The notes below the pieces were generated by a model. It was not told where the DNA came from. It was given only the letters and a program-made list of their open reading frames with translations, and made no database searches. The position numbers were made by a program, and so were the translations under genes. Positions 10,201-22,524 of a stretch of 64,000 nucleotides of DNA are shown here, one piece after another. Source of the DNA: Cardiocondyla obscurior (taxonomy: Eukaryota; Arthropoda; Insecta; Hymenoptera; Formicidae); the NCBI RefSeq assembly GCF_019399895.1, contig NC_091876.1:1774381-1838380 (forward strand). The letters run 5' to 3'. Positions within the stretch are counted from its first letter, which is position 1. The number at the start of each line of letters is the position of its first letter.

Positions 10201-13200
10201 AAAAAGATGAAGAAAGGGGCGGAAGAGAAGAAATAATAATAAAAAAAAAAAAAAAAAAGAGACAGAATCGGTCCTCGCGCCGTTGTGCGCCACGTATTTC
10301 GTTTGCCGGATTGTAATCGTCGGCCTCGCGCCTGTTTTCTTCTCACTCATCTTCGCTCGCGCTAAAAAGTCACGCACGCACGCACTTTGATATACCGCCG
10401 GGCCCGGTTTCCCCTTCGCGTCCCCGAAAATACGCCCGATCTTCTTATTCTCGACGATTAATCATCCGGCCGCGCGTTCATCGCTCTGCACGTGACTGAC
10501 GATTTCTTTGTCAAATTAGCGGTTAAAAAGTTCCGCGCTGGATCGGATCGCGCGGGATCGCCAGGATGCTTTCCGCAAGAGCGAAACCGGGAATTTCCGC
10601 GTAGACTGATTTGACGACGGCGACGACGTGGTGCAAGAAGTCATTCCCGTTCCTCTCGAGTTGAAGTCTAAACGGCGCAACGATAGGGAACACAAACCAG
10701 TCTCAAGTGTCTCGCTCCAATGATCGAAAATAAACGCGATTGCGCTCTACGGAGGACGTAGTGTTTGTTAATTGCTACCTAACGAGCGAGCAGCAAGAAA
10801 TCGCTGGCAAGACGGAGAAAGAGAGAAAGGCAGCCCGTTGTGTTTCTCGGAATTAAAAATAAGTATAGGACGAATCGATTGCGGTTTCGCGTTTCGGTCA
10901 TAATCGCCCCCGGAATTTCGTAACACCGGAGAACGCGGAGATCGGCCTTGCCCGATCGGTTCCCGAAGACAAAAAGAAACGGCAGCTTTTAGAGAATTCG
11001 CTTGGAACTGTGCAGAGAAATTCCTGCACCGAGCCGTATTATTATTATCGCGATACCATCGCGATTGGAAAGTATATACACGTCCTATATTCATATAATT
11101 GTGCTTTATCGATCTGCATCGGTCCCGATGCCTTTCGCCGGGTCTATTGAAACCGTACGCGACGGGCCGCGCTTTCCGAGCCACGTTCTAAACGCAGGAA
11201 ACGCATGTAAAGTTAGTTGATTGTGACATTTATGCATTGCAACACGTTATATTCGTATCGCACTCCGTCGTTACGGCACAAAACCGCGCCGATGTATCCG
11301 AGACACGTCTCAGATGTGTCGCAGCGAGATCTAACACTATTAGAAATATTATATTTCTTTACCGATGGAATTTATCTTTAGTGCGACTAACAGTAAAAGG
11401 TATAACTATATATATTTCCTTTTTTTTTTTTTAATGTATACATGTATGTATACATGCTACTGAATTACTTCGTATTACATTTAATCGATCGTAACGTTGC
11501 AAAATTTCCGCAATGAAGGAGTTAATGACTCGGAGGCGAGTACACGTATGTGCGATTCGTCCCGGTTTCAAGGTGTACGCAAACATCATTAAGCGCCCGG
11601 TCGATTTCATCCGCGGCGCGAAATGCCGATCGAACGAGCGGAAAAATTAATCGCGACGTCACGCGACACGAGACCGGCCGGTCCGTCGCGTAATGCACAC
11701 CTGAGCGCGGTTTAATGACACGAAAAGGTGTATCGACACCGATCATTAGGTCCGATCTAGCGATGGCGCCATACCACCTCGGCTACTGTCCTAATGGATT
11801 ATTAATGTTAATGCCGGTGGTATGAAAAGGTGGACGGAGATTACACGTTCTAAGCGCGCGTTCGCCGAGACGCGCGCACACGTAATTCCGTACCTCGCCG
11901 GTTATTGGCGACGTTACGATTTTGTTCGTATCGGGGCATATCCGCGCGCGGAGAAACACCTCGTTCGCCCGTTTTGCGGGCGCGTTATTACACTGTCGCG
12001 CATTACGCAGCGGAACGCGGCGTTGGGGGCACGGAGAGGTAATTCACCGGCAAAAACCGGCGACGGACGAAGAGCGGAAAGCGCGCGTTTAAATAACACA
12101 TGTATTAATCGACGGAGGAAACCGCGCGGCGGCGGGTAAAAAGCGGTTTGTTAATACGGTCAAAATTATGCAGTCATCCCGGCGCAATTTGCCGGCGTGT
12201 ATCGCGATCGCTGATCATTCGGAGGCATTTATTTACTTTGTCTAACTTGTTTTATGCACGGCGCAAATGCGCTTGGCGAGTTTTAAGAGCACGGCAAAGT
12301 GTTCTTCAGGGGAGATTAAATAAGGAATTAAAAGGAGAATCCCTCTTGCTTAACATGCTCTACGCGTTTCACGGTCCGATTCTCATCTCGATCGCGAGGA
12401 CCCGATCGAGGAGAATTCACCAGCGAACGTGCATGCGGAAAAAAAAGAAAAAAAAAAAAAACGAGGAAGTGCCTCGATGCCCCGGTCGGCCAATTAAGGA
12501 CACGCTAGCGGAGCCCGAAACAGAAGGGCCATCCACCTTGTCCTGTCGCGCGTACTTTATCCCAGCCGTCACGCGACGATTTTTTATGCACCAGCGTGCA
12601 TTTATATGCGAAACGTCTTTTTTACTCGCTCGCCGAATTGATTTATGTATCGAACGAACACTGCCAGTAATTGTAATAAAACATTTTATTTTGAATAATT
12701 AAGAACTCAATTTCTTTCCCGTAATAATTGTGCTCGCCATTTATAGCTTTAATATTATTGGGAAACATTCTCAATTTACGTATTTGTTCGCGAGCGATAC
12801 TTGCGCGTTAAATCCACGCCGTGCGTTTAAAAATGTCTATTTATCTCGCGGCAGAACGATTCTTTTCTCAACGCTTTGACGCTTCCAGTTCTTCGCGAAT
12901 AACCCTTTTTATTTCGCTCTTCTTGCTCGGATGTACGATCGTTTCTTCCGACGCCCGTGAGAAAACTGCCAAGAATTCGCTGTAACTGAAGCGAGCAAGC
13001 GATATCGGAGCCCGATCGAGACGCACGAACGTCTAAACAAATACGATCTTCCGCGTTGCCGCGAAATGACCAAGAAGACGATTGATTGCAATCGTGAAAA
13101 AGAAAATAACCTTTTTTTTTCTTTTTTAAATAAATTAACACGATATTTTATTTGCGCGTAAACAGTTTTGGTGCCGTTCGCTTGGCGTCAAGATTTTTGA

Positions 13201-14237
13201 GTCTCTAACGCGTTACGTCTATTTATAAATTATCTTATCAAAAAATCTTAAAGGAATCGTCGCTATTTTGTAATGAAAGAGTGATGTAATTGTCACCTAG
13301 CAACTACTTGTCACGGAAGATAATCTAGCTATCGAAAAGGAATTCGTTGTTAATTGGTATCTTTAAGCGTCACTTGCGCTGCAAATTCAGAATCTCGCTT
13401 TTAAACGTATATATTAACGGTGGGAGCGTTGATGCAGATGAAGCAGACGCAACACGCGACGCGAACGTGGCGTAATAGACCCCCGGTGTGGTCGTTTTCC
13501 AATTTCCGAAGATGCTATCTCCGACACACAGGAATTCCACTCCCTAGATCGAGTCGCGGTTGAGGAAAGGAGCGTAATAAAAAATAAGTAAAAAAAAAAA
13601 AAAAAAAAAGAGGGGGAAAAGAAAGAAAAGAGTCGTCACGGAGTGTCTTCTACGTACTTCATATTTCAATTCACCGATGCGTGTACAATCGTTCTAGTTC
13701 TTTCCGGACAAGAGTAGCTCCGCCGGACAATAGCCCTGGCCATCTATTCATCAAGCGCAATACGCGAGGCTTCAAATAAAACGACTGATCCGATATCTCG
13801 TAAAACATTTAAGTGACTAAACTATTAAAAAAAATATATATAAAAAAATAAAATTAATTTTTAAATTAAAATATTTGGAAAATAAAAAATTATACGTGAT
13901 CTTAAAGTTTCAATAAAATAGACACAATCTTTGAAGTTAACCGCGAACGAGAGGCTATTTAAATAAAGCTAAAGAAGCCGAAGAATGCTTCGAAGATCTG
14001 GCTGCCTACCCGTCGCGGAGAATCGTCCGGCGGTCGAAACGAGACGCACGATCGATCTCTATGAGATATCTCCCGCTGCGAAATCGCGGGGTACGCGCCG
14101 GTGGACAGAGCGTGCCCTGGGCCCTTTCTTCCGTCGCCGTCGTCGCGGTGGCGATAATACTAATGCCGCTATGCCGGTGACTCCGCGCGCGGGGTACGAG
14201 ATGTAAAACAAGAAGCACGGAGCCGCTCAGCGCGAAT

Positions 14238-14798
14238 CTAAATATAACTACGAAGCGCAGAGAAGCGCCCACCGCGTGCTCTCTCTCGCGATGAGAAGAG
14301 AACGAGAAACTGCAGCCGACGGGTCGTCTTCCGTTGGCGCACAACGGCCGTGCACCGCGCGATCCCGTGCACTCGAGCCACCTCTGGCCCTGAAGAGGGA
14401 CGAGCCGCGGCCCGACGAGCATAAGAAGAGCGGAGAAGCCTTCGACCGGTCAAAGGTGCAGGCGTTTGTTCTATACGCCGCGCGTGTACCGTTCGCGTTC
14501 CGAGCCTGGTACTCAATCGTCCCGGGCGCTCGGTGACCCCCTCATATTTGCATCCCCGACAGAAGATGCACTCCCGTTCAATCGTTACAGAATCGTGATC
14601 GCACGAACGCGAAACGGAGGAAAAGCTCCGTGGCCTCTCATGGGAAACCATTGCCCTACGTGAAGCCTCTGGCTCAGCTTGGAGAGACCGGATTCTATTA
14701 ATCGACGTAACAATTTCTAAGTCTCTCGAATCGCGACGTGGGTGTTTCCTCTCCCCCGCCCCGTTCGTCGAGCTAGCCCCTGTCTCGCTTGATCCCAT
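14238..14798 (-). other. 186-codon open frame of unknown status
   Basis: An ATG-initiated frame (MGSSETGASSTNGAGERKHP...) with a good start context (CGCGCGATGG) stays open for 186 codons on the minus strand, inside a GC-rich, CpG-dense block. Composition is Arg/Ser-rich with a few Cys (IFCRGC) and no domain that I recognise. GC-rich DNA with few TAA/TAG codons can give such frames by chance, and other frames of the same block are also open for long stretches. I regard it as probably non-coding or an unrecognised first exon. Confidence 0.15.
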
Positions 14799-16141
14799 CG
14801 CGCGCTCATTTTCGCGGCCGGCGAGAGTCTCACTTTTGACGACGCGACGCGCGCTTGAAAGTGTTTCGCAACGACGAGTGTTTTCCGGCCGTGATTATAG
14901 TGGTTGAGGGAAAGGATGCGGACGCACTTTTGCGAGCGCGGCGTTAGGTTTCGCGAGGATGATTAGTCCACGCTGTTTACCATATTAATTGCGCCTCGGC
15001 GCGGTCGGCCACATAGCCGGTAGCGACTTGCGTCGCGCGGTAAGATAAATAAGTCGCGTCTTTTTTCACCGATTATCCGGCATCCCGCGGGAGAGCGCTC
15101 GACGGGGTTATTAACTTCGATTAGTGTCAATTATTTCGTTGCGCCGTAATCACTTTCGAACACCGCGTGGACGAACTCGCCGCGAGAACGCACGTGAGAA
15201 TCGCCGTCGACGTGCACGCTGGCAAACACGCGCGTAAATCTAAGATCTCGCTGCCAAAGTGCATTAACATTTAACGCGCATTTCGAAGGTAATAAAATAA
15301 ATCCGACGGGACCTAGGTGCGCGCGATCTTTGCGCGGAGATGCGATCGCAGGCTGGTCCCTGGTAGTGCACGAGTTACGTAAAAGTCTACAGAGTAAATA
15401 TATATATGTAAATAGCGCCGCTGACCGCGCTAATGGACGTCGAGTGGGAAGGAATTGTCTACTAAATAAAGAACAATTGACATTTCAGCGAATCCGTCAG
15501 CCTCGATGTCTCCGCGAATACATTAAGGCACTAATGCCCGATTTCTTCGTACCTCTCGATAACTATTTTTCCGATAGAACGTCTATACATTTTTATTTAA
15601 CTTTAAATATAAACCCAGATTGATATATAAGTGAAAAAACCGGTCTTAAACAATTTATATTTGCCGCTGTTTTGGGAATTCCTCGCGGATAAAAAATATA
15701 TATATACTAGATGAAATTATGCGCGCGCTATGCGGACTCCGAGAGTTCGTGCAGGCGCGGACGTTTTTTGCCGCACGAGGAAGTAAAGTAAGAAACGTAA
15801 TAAGACAGCCGTTCCCACTAGGATCATCGACCACAGTCCTAAGTGCATCCCCTGGCATTCCGCGTCCTTGATACGTGACAAAGAAGACAACTCCGAAGCC
15901 CGCGCCGGCAGTCAATCTATTGTCCATCGGCAACAGGTTGCAAACGGCCCCGGCAAAAGAATCCGCCAGACACGCTTTTAATTCGTGCAAAGTCGATCAT
16001 TGTGCGGAGGAAGCCGGCGACCACCCGAGGGAGACCAAGAAAAATGCGACGCGAGAAAAAGCCCGATCGTAAGATTTCTTTCACGGCGGGGAAATTCAAG
16101 GAGAAAATAAATACACTTTAATTGTAAAAATGTGCGGATTC

Positions 16142-16165
16142 TTTTTTTTTTTTTTTTTTTTTTTT
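16142..16165. repeat. Poly-T run of 24
   Basis: An uninterrupted run of 24 T residues, one of the longest homopolymers in the window. There is no flanking target-site duplication or element body that would make it the tail of a recognisable retroposon. Confidence 0.9.
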
Positions 16166-16360
16166 CCGTTGCAAAAATTATGAAGAATTAGTATACTTTA
16201 ATAAAATTTATACGAGTAATTATCAACGCGTCTTTTGTCAATAAATCCCGTACCAATGTTTTACCCGCCTCTTCTTTTAATCGTTTCTATATTTAATCCC
16301 AAGTCTCGTGGAAGAGGATGCACTTCTGCAGCCTTTCTATATTCGGCCCTATAGGGAGTC

Positions 16361-16545
16361 TAAGGAGCGTATTTTACGATCGAATCGATTATCCACGGAG
16401 CTGCACGTGGGCAACATCAACAACGTACGTATGTCAAGCGTGCAGTGTCAAGGTCCTCCGCGAGCTGGAATTGTACGCGGATTTAGTTACGGCCCGTTGT
16501 TACGAGCAACGAACGCAATCGCGCCTCTTCACGCAATACTTCATC
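16361..16545 (+). repeat. Local duplication I, copy 1
   Basis: This segment is repeated about 670 nt downstream (17028-17220). The shared left edge is TAAGGAG[C/A]GTATTTTACG. About 30 nt are identical up to ATCCACGG, then GCTGCACGTGGG, and a second block GGATTTAGTTACGG.CCGTTGTT. The plus-strand frame starting at 16371 (ILRSNRLST...LHVGN...GFSYGPLL) is open through the whole segment and lies in a 98-codon ATG frame from 16308. No known domain. Confidence 0.75.
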
Positions 16546-16811
16546 GAGACATTAGTTATCTAATTTGCCCGCCCAAAAAAAAAATTATATTAATTTCAAT
16601 ATAGCGTGCCTATATATTTCGCTCAAAAATATCCGCTCGACGCGTTTATGTAAAAATTAAACACGAAGAAGTAAAGAAGAATTCAAAGCCAGTCGGGAGG
16701 AAACGAAATCAGATTGTCTGCATGCAGAATTAAAAGCGGTGTAACTCCGACTCGTCTGCGTGAAATAATTTGCACAACTATTACGCTCTCCAGGGCTCTC
16801 ATTACGCATAC

Positions 16812-16861
16812 AAAAAAAAAAAAAAAAAAAAAAAAGAAAGAGAGAGAGAAAGAAAGAGAAG
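16812..16861 (+). repeat. A24 run followed by GA-rich purine tract
   Basis: Twenty-four A residues (16812-16835) pass directly into AG/AAAG repeats, giving a 50-nt all-purine strand. It lies between the two copies of local duplication I. It looks like a simple-sequence expansion; no element body is attached. Confidence 0.85.
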
Positions 16862-17003
16862 CTGAAACCGCGCACGGTGATTACTCTTGGGTCTCGTTCC
16901 CGCGACGACACAGCGATCGAAATATCGCGCTTGGCTTTTTCAGCACAATTTAGCGATAATGCCCGCCTTCGACGCGCCGTGTCCGCTTGGAGCATTTCTG
17001 ATC

Positions 17004-17023
17004 GCGGCGTTTTTCTACGCCGC
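17004..17023. other. Perfect hairpin GCGGCGT-(TTTTCT)-ACGCCGC
   Basis: A 7-bp perfect stem encloses a 6-nt TTTTCT loop. It abuts the left edge (TAAGGAG) of copy 2 of local duplication I. Two close relatives occur at 20199-20217 and, on the minus strand, at 21844-21860. All three share GGCGTTTTT followed by a CGCC arm. The pattern suggests a small dispersed family rather than a terminator; this is nuclear DNA. Confidence 0.6.
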
Positions 17024-17027
17024 GGCG

Positions 17028-17220
17028 TAAGGAGAGTATTTTACGATCGAATCGATTATCCACGGGGCTGCACGTGGGGAACTTGAGCGGCGTACGTGTG
17101 TCGGGGACGGGCGAGAGCGAGTGCCAAGGTCTTTCCATGGGCCCGGAGCTGACGGACGGATTTAGTTACGGGCCGTTGTTGCAGCCGCGCCACAATGCAA
17201 CGCCGTTCCGCGCAACGGCC
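17028..17220 (+). repeat. Local duplication I, copy 2
   Basis: This is the diverged partner of 16361-16545. The frame corresponding to copy 1 (ILRSNRLSTGLHVGN...GFSYGPLLQ) is also open here, from 17002 to about 17250, although it has no ATG before the shared block. The middle part is 12 nt longer than in copy 1, so the frame of the second shared block is kept. Several differences are third-position changes (GGC/GGG, TCA/TCG, TTA/TTG). Confidence 0.75.
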
Positions 17221-18571
17221 GTCGGCCGGAGGCTGCGCGTCGTCAGGTAGCGCGCGGCCGCGGGGATAAAGAGCCACGGGTGCCTTCCGATTAGGACTTC
17301 TGACACGGCCGTATAAACAGGCGATTCATTTCTTTCGTGCGCGCCGCGCGGCTTTTCCCGGGAATCCCGCGGCTCCGACCGGCAATTAATTAACCGCGCC
17401 GCCCGACGTAAATGAATTTTGTACAAGCGACGCTAAGTAATTGGACGCGTTCGGGGAGAAGCTAAAGAACAAGTCTTTTCATCTCGAAAACGTCCCCTTT
17501 CCCCCTCCTCCCCCCTTTCGAGATCGCAGCACCTTTAATAAAAGAATTTTGTCGAAAAGAAAGTCGAACTTCCGACTCGTAATAAAAATGACAAGGGCTT
17601 AGAGCACCTCTTGCGCATTCAGATAAATATACGCGCGGCGCAGAAATCTTTATTAGAGAGCCGCGATTTCCTGCGCGAGATGCAAAGGAAAGAGATGCGA
17701 TACGAAAGTGTGGTAATGAGGGATCGTTCGCGAGCGCTCGATAACAAACTAGGAATTTCAAGCTCGCTCATCGATCATGTGGCGGTTTCACTGGATTTCG
17801 TTCAGTCTGGTTCGCAACGAAACCGGTACAGCCTGCGGCTCATCGCAGCGCGGGAAAGAGGAAGATTGCGCGAAGCTGCGTGAAACGGAAGAATAAAGAA
17901 GCGGCCCGAGCTATCCGCGACGATACCGCGGGTCTATCTCCTCTCGCTACTGAGGGAAAAAAAATAAAAAATTAAAAAAAATAAATAAATAAATGAATAA
18001 TAAGTCGTTTAATTTCCATTTTGCATTTAACGGCCGCACGACATCCTTCAATCTGTCTAATAACTCTCGCGGCGAACCGCAAAATTGCCATTTATAAATA
18101 ACTAATCAATTCCTGGGGAATGATAAAGCGCGATGATAAATAGTGTCCTGCGAATCGTAAAAATGAGTAAATGACCGACCGCGGCTGCATTTCTTATTGA
18201 GACTTTATGTTACGTGGACATGCGATGCGCGTGATTAACAGCTGTTCGGCGAGCCGACGCCGTTTTCGGTACCGCGAGGCGGTCACGTCGGATGTTCGGA
18301 CACCCGCGAGTTCGGCCCATGCCTAGGGCGATGAAGATATTTATCGTTACCGCGTACATACGCATGTCCGAGGACAATGGACCGCCGAAAGGAACGCGGC
18401 GGGGACGAGCGCGCCCGCGAAACGTCGCCGGGGACTTTCGAGGGAGTTTTGCGAGGCGAGAGAAAAAGAGGCGTTCTGCAAAATAAATATCGCGGGACAG
18501 TCCGAGAGCTTTCTTTCGGAACTTCTCTCGCGGATGCTGCCGTACTTCTTGCCCGCCGCGTAATCGCAAAG

Positions 18572-18661
18572 ATGAGTAATCGCTTCCTCCGGACGCGGAG
18601 CCGTACGGCGGCCCCGCTCGCTGTCGAGCAGCTGCGACTCCCGCGTGCTTTTTCGGTTCGA
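18572..18661 (+). other. Weak candidate initial exon (30 codons, then GTAAGT)
   Basis: An ATG with A at -3 opens a 30-codon frame rich in Arg and Leu with a single acidic residue (MSNRFLRTRSRTAAPLAVEQ...). It runs in phase 0 into the donor CGA|GTAAGT at 18662. The N terminus looks like a mitochondrial targeting peptide. One donor hexamer plus a short open frame is expected several times by chance in a window of this size, so support is weak. Confidence 0.12.
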
Positions 18662-20198
18662 GTAAGTCTCTTCTCTCTGCGATTCCCGGTGGGACAATCA
18701 TCGCCGAAAATCGTCCCTTTGATACTTCTCGCGCGCCAATTTCTCAATTAAAATTAAAATAGTCCCGTTCGTGATACACGGTCTTATTAAACGCGATATT
18801 TTCGGAAGGATTAACATTAAAGTACAGCTCAATTAATTTTTATTTATTAATTATGCACTCTATTAGGCAAATTTATTTAATTAACGTGAACCGCGGGATC
18901 GCGCTCTCCTCGCGGACGTTAATCCGCGCGGGTACTGTTAGGCCAATAAACATATATTTAGTATCGAGATTTTTCTACGTCGCATCTAGGAGCAGTTTCC
19001 TCTCTTCTTCCCTTTAACGGTGGTGCATTCGTTACGGTACCGCGGTGTTTTGCGCACTCCTATATGACTCGTAAGTATACGGTTTATGTGTTACGTACGG
19101 GCGGGACGTCGACGCCCTTGAACAATAAACCGTGCCCTTTTTTCCTCCCGCTTCCGCCGCCCGTGCCCCCCGGTCTTCCACGCCGCTCTTTGTTATCCGC
19201 GAGGCGAGGGAGTTTCGTTTTACGATCCGCGAAATTCCCGAGAGAGGAAAAAAAAGAAAAAACAAATTCGCCCGTATCGAAATTAAAACCGAATTCACCG
19301 TTAGTCCTTTCGGGCGCCGCCGAATGCAAAGCTTATCAGCGTTGTTCCATCGCAGCCGCGTAATTCGTCGTTACGAGTTTACCGTTTGCGGATTCTGCCG
19401 GATATTGCCGTATCCGGTGTTTAAAAACCCCGTAAGATGATTAGCGAACCCTCGATTAATCAATCGTTATCGGTTATCCCACGCGTGAGAAAGGCGGACC
19501 GACGATTTATCGTGCCCGATTCACGACGACGTCGCGATTTGAGGCAATCGCGAGGGGGCGAAAAAGAAAAAGAAAAAAAAAAAAGGGGTTCATTACGCGT
19601 TAATTAGTCGGACGTACGCTGACATAATGTCTCTGTTTACAAGGGGAAGGATGCGCGAAAAAAATGCGGGCAAGAAAAGCCACTTCTCAGCCGTGCCATT
19701 TCGAAACGCCGGCAGTACCGCGCCGTTTCCGTGGGACCGCGATCGCCGCTCGCGCGTTGTTTCCGCGGCAGCAAAAATCCCGCGGCGAGAAAGAACGGAG
19801 GGGGCGTCTTCCGCGTCGGAAGAGGATTAATATATTCTCGGTGTAATTTTCAATATTTCAGCGGCCGGGATCGGCGCGGATGCATTAATCTCGGGTCGGC
19901 GCATTGTTGCCCCGAGGCGTCGGCGGGGCCAGAGACCCCCAACTTCTAGGCGTACCGCGACTTTTCCGAGCCGCTAAGCAGCCCTACGCGCGGCCCGGGA
20001 TGATCGATTCGCCAAAAGGGAAAAAGAAAAAAAAAAAACCCACCCGCATTACTCATGCCGGTGCGCGTCGGTGGCGGTCAGCGGTGAACGTGTGTGCGTG
20101 CGTACAATGCGCGAGTACGGAGTGCAGTTCCGGGCAAAGGTGCATCGACCCCCACCTGTCCCCTTGGCTCGCCGCTCGGGGATTTTAATTGCGTACCC

Positions 20199-20217
20199 TC
20201 GGCGTTTTTCTAACGCC
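20199..20217. other. Hairpin GGCGTT-(TTTCT)-AACGCC
   Basis: A 6-bp stem with a 5-nt loop, followed by GCGGCGGTAGGAAG. The loop and trailing sequence resemble the hairpin at 17004-17023, which is followed by GCGTAAGGAG. Confidence 0.5.
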
Positions 20218-21843
20218 GCGGCGGTAGGAAGCGAAATACAATCGCGAAAGGGCAAAGCCGCGTCGACGCCGGCGCTGCACGGCGCGTCCCGTATCATTGA
20301 GCGCAGCAGCGGTGACTTAACAATTAATTTCTCGAGCAAGGAAAATTTCTCTTTAATCGCCAAACGACTCGCCGTCTCGAATTGATGGGAAGAAATATCA
20401 AAAGATGACCGAGGAAAGAGACGTACGTCTCGAAGAAAATGTCGAACGCGACGATCGACGCATCCAGCGACCCGTAGAGAGAAACATAATTATCCGAGTA
20501 AATTAATAATTTCGTAATTACAACAAATATTATTGCGAAGTTTCCTGGTAAAATCTTAAAGCGCCAATCAATCCAATTACCTCCCTACGATAACGAATCT
20601 TGGTGCTACCTACCTCCTTCGATTATTAAATCTGAGGACTAATCGATGGCAATTAAACACGTATACGCAATGCGTGAGCGTTTTTGGAACGCTTGAGCAA
20701 GTGTTAGATTTTCTTATTAGGTTAAATGGGCTATTAGACGCACGAGGGCTAATTCGGCGACGGCTTTGCGTTACGGCGTGATGCAACGCGAACGATCCAA
20801 CAGACGGCAGGAAGAGAGCATTACCATCTAGAAATAAGCGCGATAATCAGCATGGCAGGATGCTTAGAAAATAACGGGGCACTAATGAGACGCGCGGAGA
20901 GTCCCTTCTTGCCCGCATGAGCCGTGAATATGTGGGCCGCGTCTATGTGCATGCAATTTACTCTTTCTCTCTTTCTCGCCTTTCTTTCCCGTCGCTTCTT
21001 CTTGTTTTCCCTCGTTTACATATACGTGCACGACACATCCGATTTGTTCCGAATCACTCGCGGCCGCGGCGCTTCTCGCGTGGCTGTTCGCACTTCCGCG
21101 CGAGTCCCGTCGAATAATGAAGTTATGTATACGCGAGAGCACTGTCTAACGCGGCATTACCATCCCAGAATGAACGAGCTAGCAAGAACGAGTTCGTATC
21201 GCGAGGCGCGATCTTGGCAAGGCCGTTGCGTGCTTTATTCGGAAATTTTTATCCTGGGAAAGTCGCTAAATTGTTCCGCGCCGCTTTACCGTTGCGGCCG
21301 ATCGTCCAATTAGCGCCTCACGGTAGCCCGCATTTTTCACGCGCGGAAACAAATTAGCGTCACGACGAGGTCGTATTCAATCGCCGCAAAGTTTTCTTCT
21401 TCAAGTTTTAATACTTGTTTAAGTAATTTGTAAAATTATAATAATTATTTCTGTCGATAAAAAATTAAAAAAAAATTAAAAAAAAATATAAAGAATGCAG
21501 CAGAAAATGTATCATTTATTGAAAGATACGTCGCGTAACGGTAGCGGAGTCGTCGCGAATTGTGTAAGGTGATTCTTCCCGACCGCTACCACTAATGGCT
21601 ATCTCTGTGACGCCGCGGACCGATTGTCCACGGTATTTCTCGGACATCTCGAACATGCAACAATAAAGTGACGCGCGGCCCGTTCGAGCGGAACAAAACT
21701 AATTTATGTAATTTATGTGCTGGGACGGAAAAACGTCCCGAGGTTGGAAACGTGAGTTTTCGACCAGCCGCCGTATCTCTCTCTGCTTTATTGCCGCGGA
21801 AGAAGCGCCTTGTAGCGGCGATCGCTCACCTGGGATCTCCTTA

Positions 21844-21860
21844 GCGGCGCAAAAACGCCG
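21844..21860 (-). other. Hairpin GGCGTTTTTGCGCC
   Basis: On the minus strand the sequence reads TCGGCGTTTTTGCGCCGCTAAGGAG. It shares both the GGCGTTTTT arm and the trailing TAAGGAG with the hairpin at 17004. This is the third member of the small family. Confidence 0.45.
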
Positions 21861-21948
21861 ACTAACGCGCATCGATTGGTCACCAGGCGACAACGCGGTT
21901 ACATCGCGACTTAACAGCAATACGGTGTCTGAACTCGGTAGCGCGATT

Positions 21949-21972
21949 CCCTCCCTCCCCCCCCCCAACCCC
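21949..21972 (-). other. G-quadruplex-like tract (C-rich on the plus strand)
   Basis: The plus strand reads CCC-T-CCC-T-C10-AA-CCCC, so the minus strand meets the simple rule of four G runs of at least three with short loops. A similar tract (C9-T-C4-T-C4) lies at 22506-22524. Both are within about 600 nt. Confidence 0.6.
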
Positions 21973-22505
21973 TCTTCATCCCCGGACTACTCTTTTCTTT
22001 CCGTTCCCTTTCACCTTTTCCCGGCGTAAGGTAGTTACTTAGCCGAGGTACGCCGATCCCCGAAGGGACCTCTTTCTTGCGCGTCTTCACCGCCGTCTGC
22101 ATTCGGGCCTAGAGAATTCCGCAATCATTTCAGACGCCAACCGGCCTTCCCTCTCTCGCTCTCGCTTAATACGCGGTGCATGCGAGACGCCTCCTGTACG
22201 GGGACGATACATCACGGGGCTTCACGTAACGTAGAATACACGTAGAATATCAGGTGTGTTGGGGGTCACGTTCGCACGAAGACGAGCATACTTGATTCGC
22301 TAATTCTAATTAATATTAATGCCGCGGAGGGACTCTCGCCGCGCCGGCGTCAATGACGCCGCGCGCCGCGAAATTTCAGCGCGGAGGCATCGACCTCCAA
22401 CTCGCGGGAGAAGCGCTGTAATTAACACCGACCCCGGCCGCGGTCTGTCGATCTTCCCGGCTTAATCGAAAGGCCTTTTCCTCCCGAACAAATAAATCCT
22501 TCTTT

Positions 22506-22524
22506 CCCCCCCCCTCCCCTCCCC
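22506..22524 (-). other. G-quadruplex-like tract
   Basis: C9-T-C4-T-C4 on the plus strand; the minus strand can supply four G runs with single-base loops. It is the second of two such tracts in this neighbourhood. Confidence 0.55.

Larger units (their letters stand above)
4231..16360. other. Gene-poor interval, probably intronic (first part)
   Basis: I recognise no gene. The interval alternates GC-rich CpG-dense blocks (for example 9240-9660 and 14000-14900) with AT-rich blocks, and carries A or T runs of 17-24 at 5605, 9097, 10241, 13590 and 16142. At 11434-11455 the palindromic decamer ATGTATACAT occurs twice, 2 nt apart. If the 49.8-kb microexon belongs to the CABIT gene, this is part of its first intron; that is inference. 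Confidence 0.4.
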
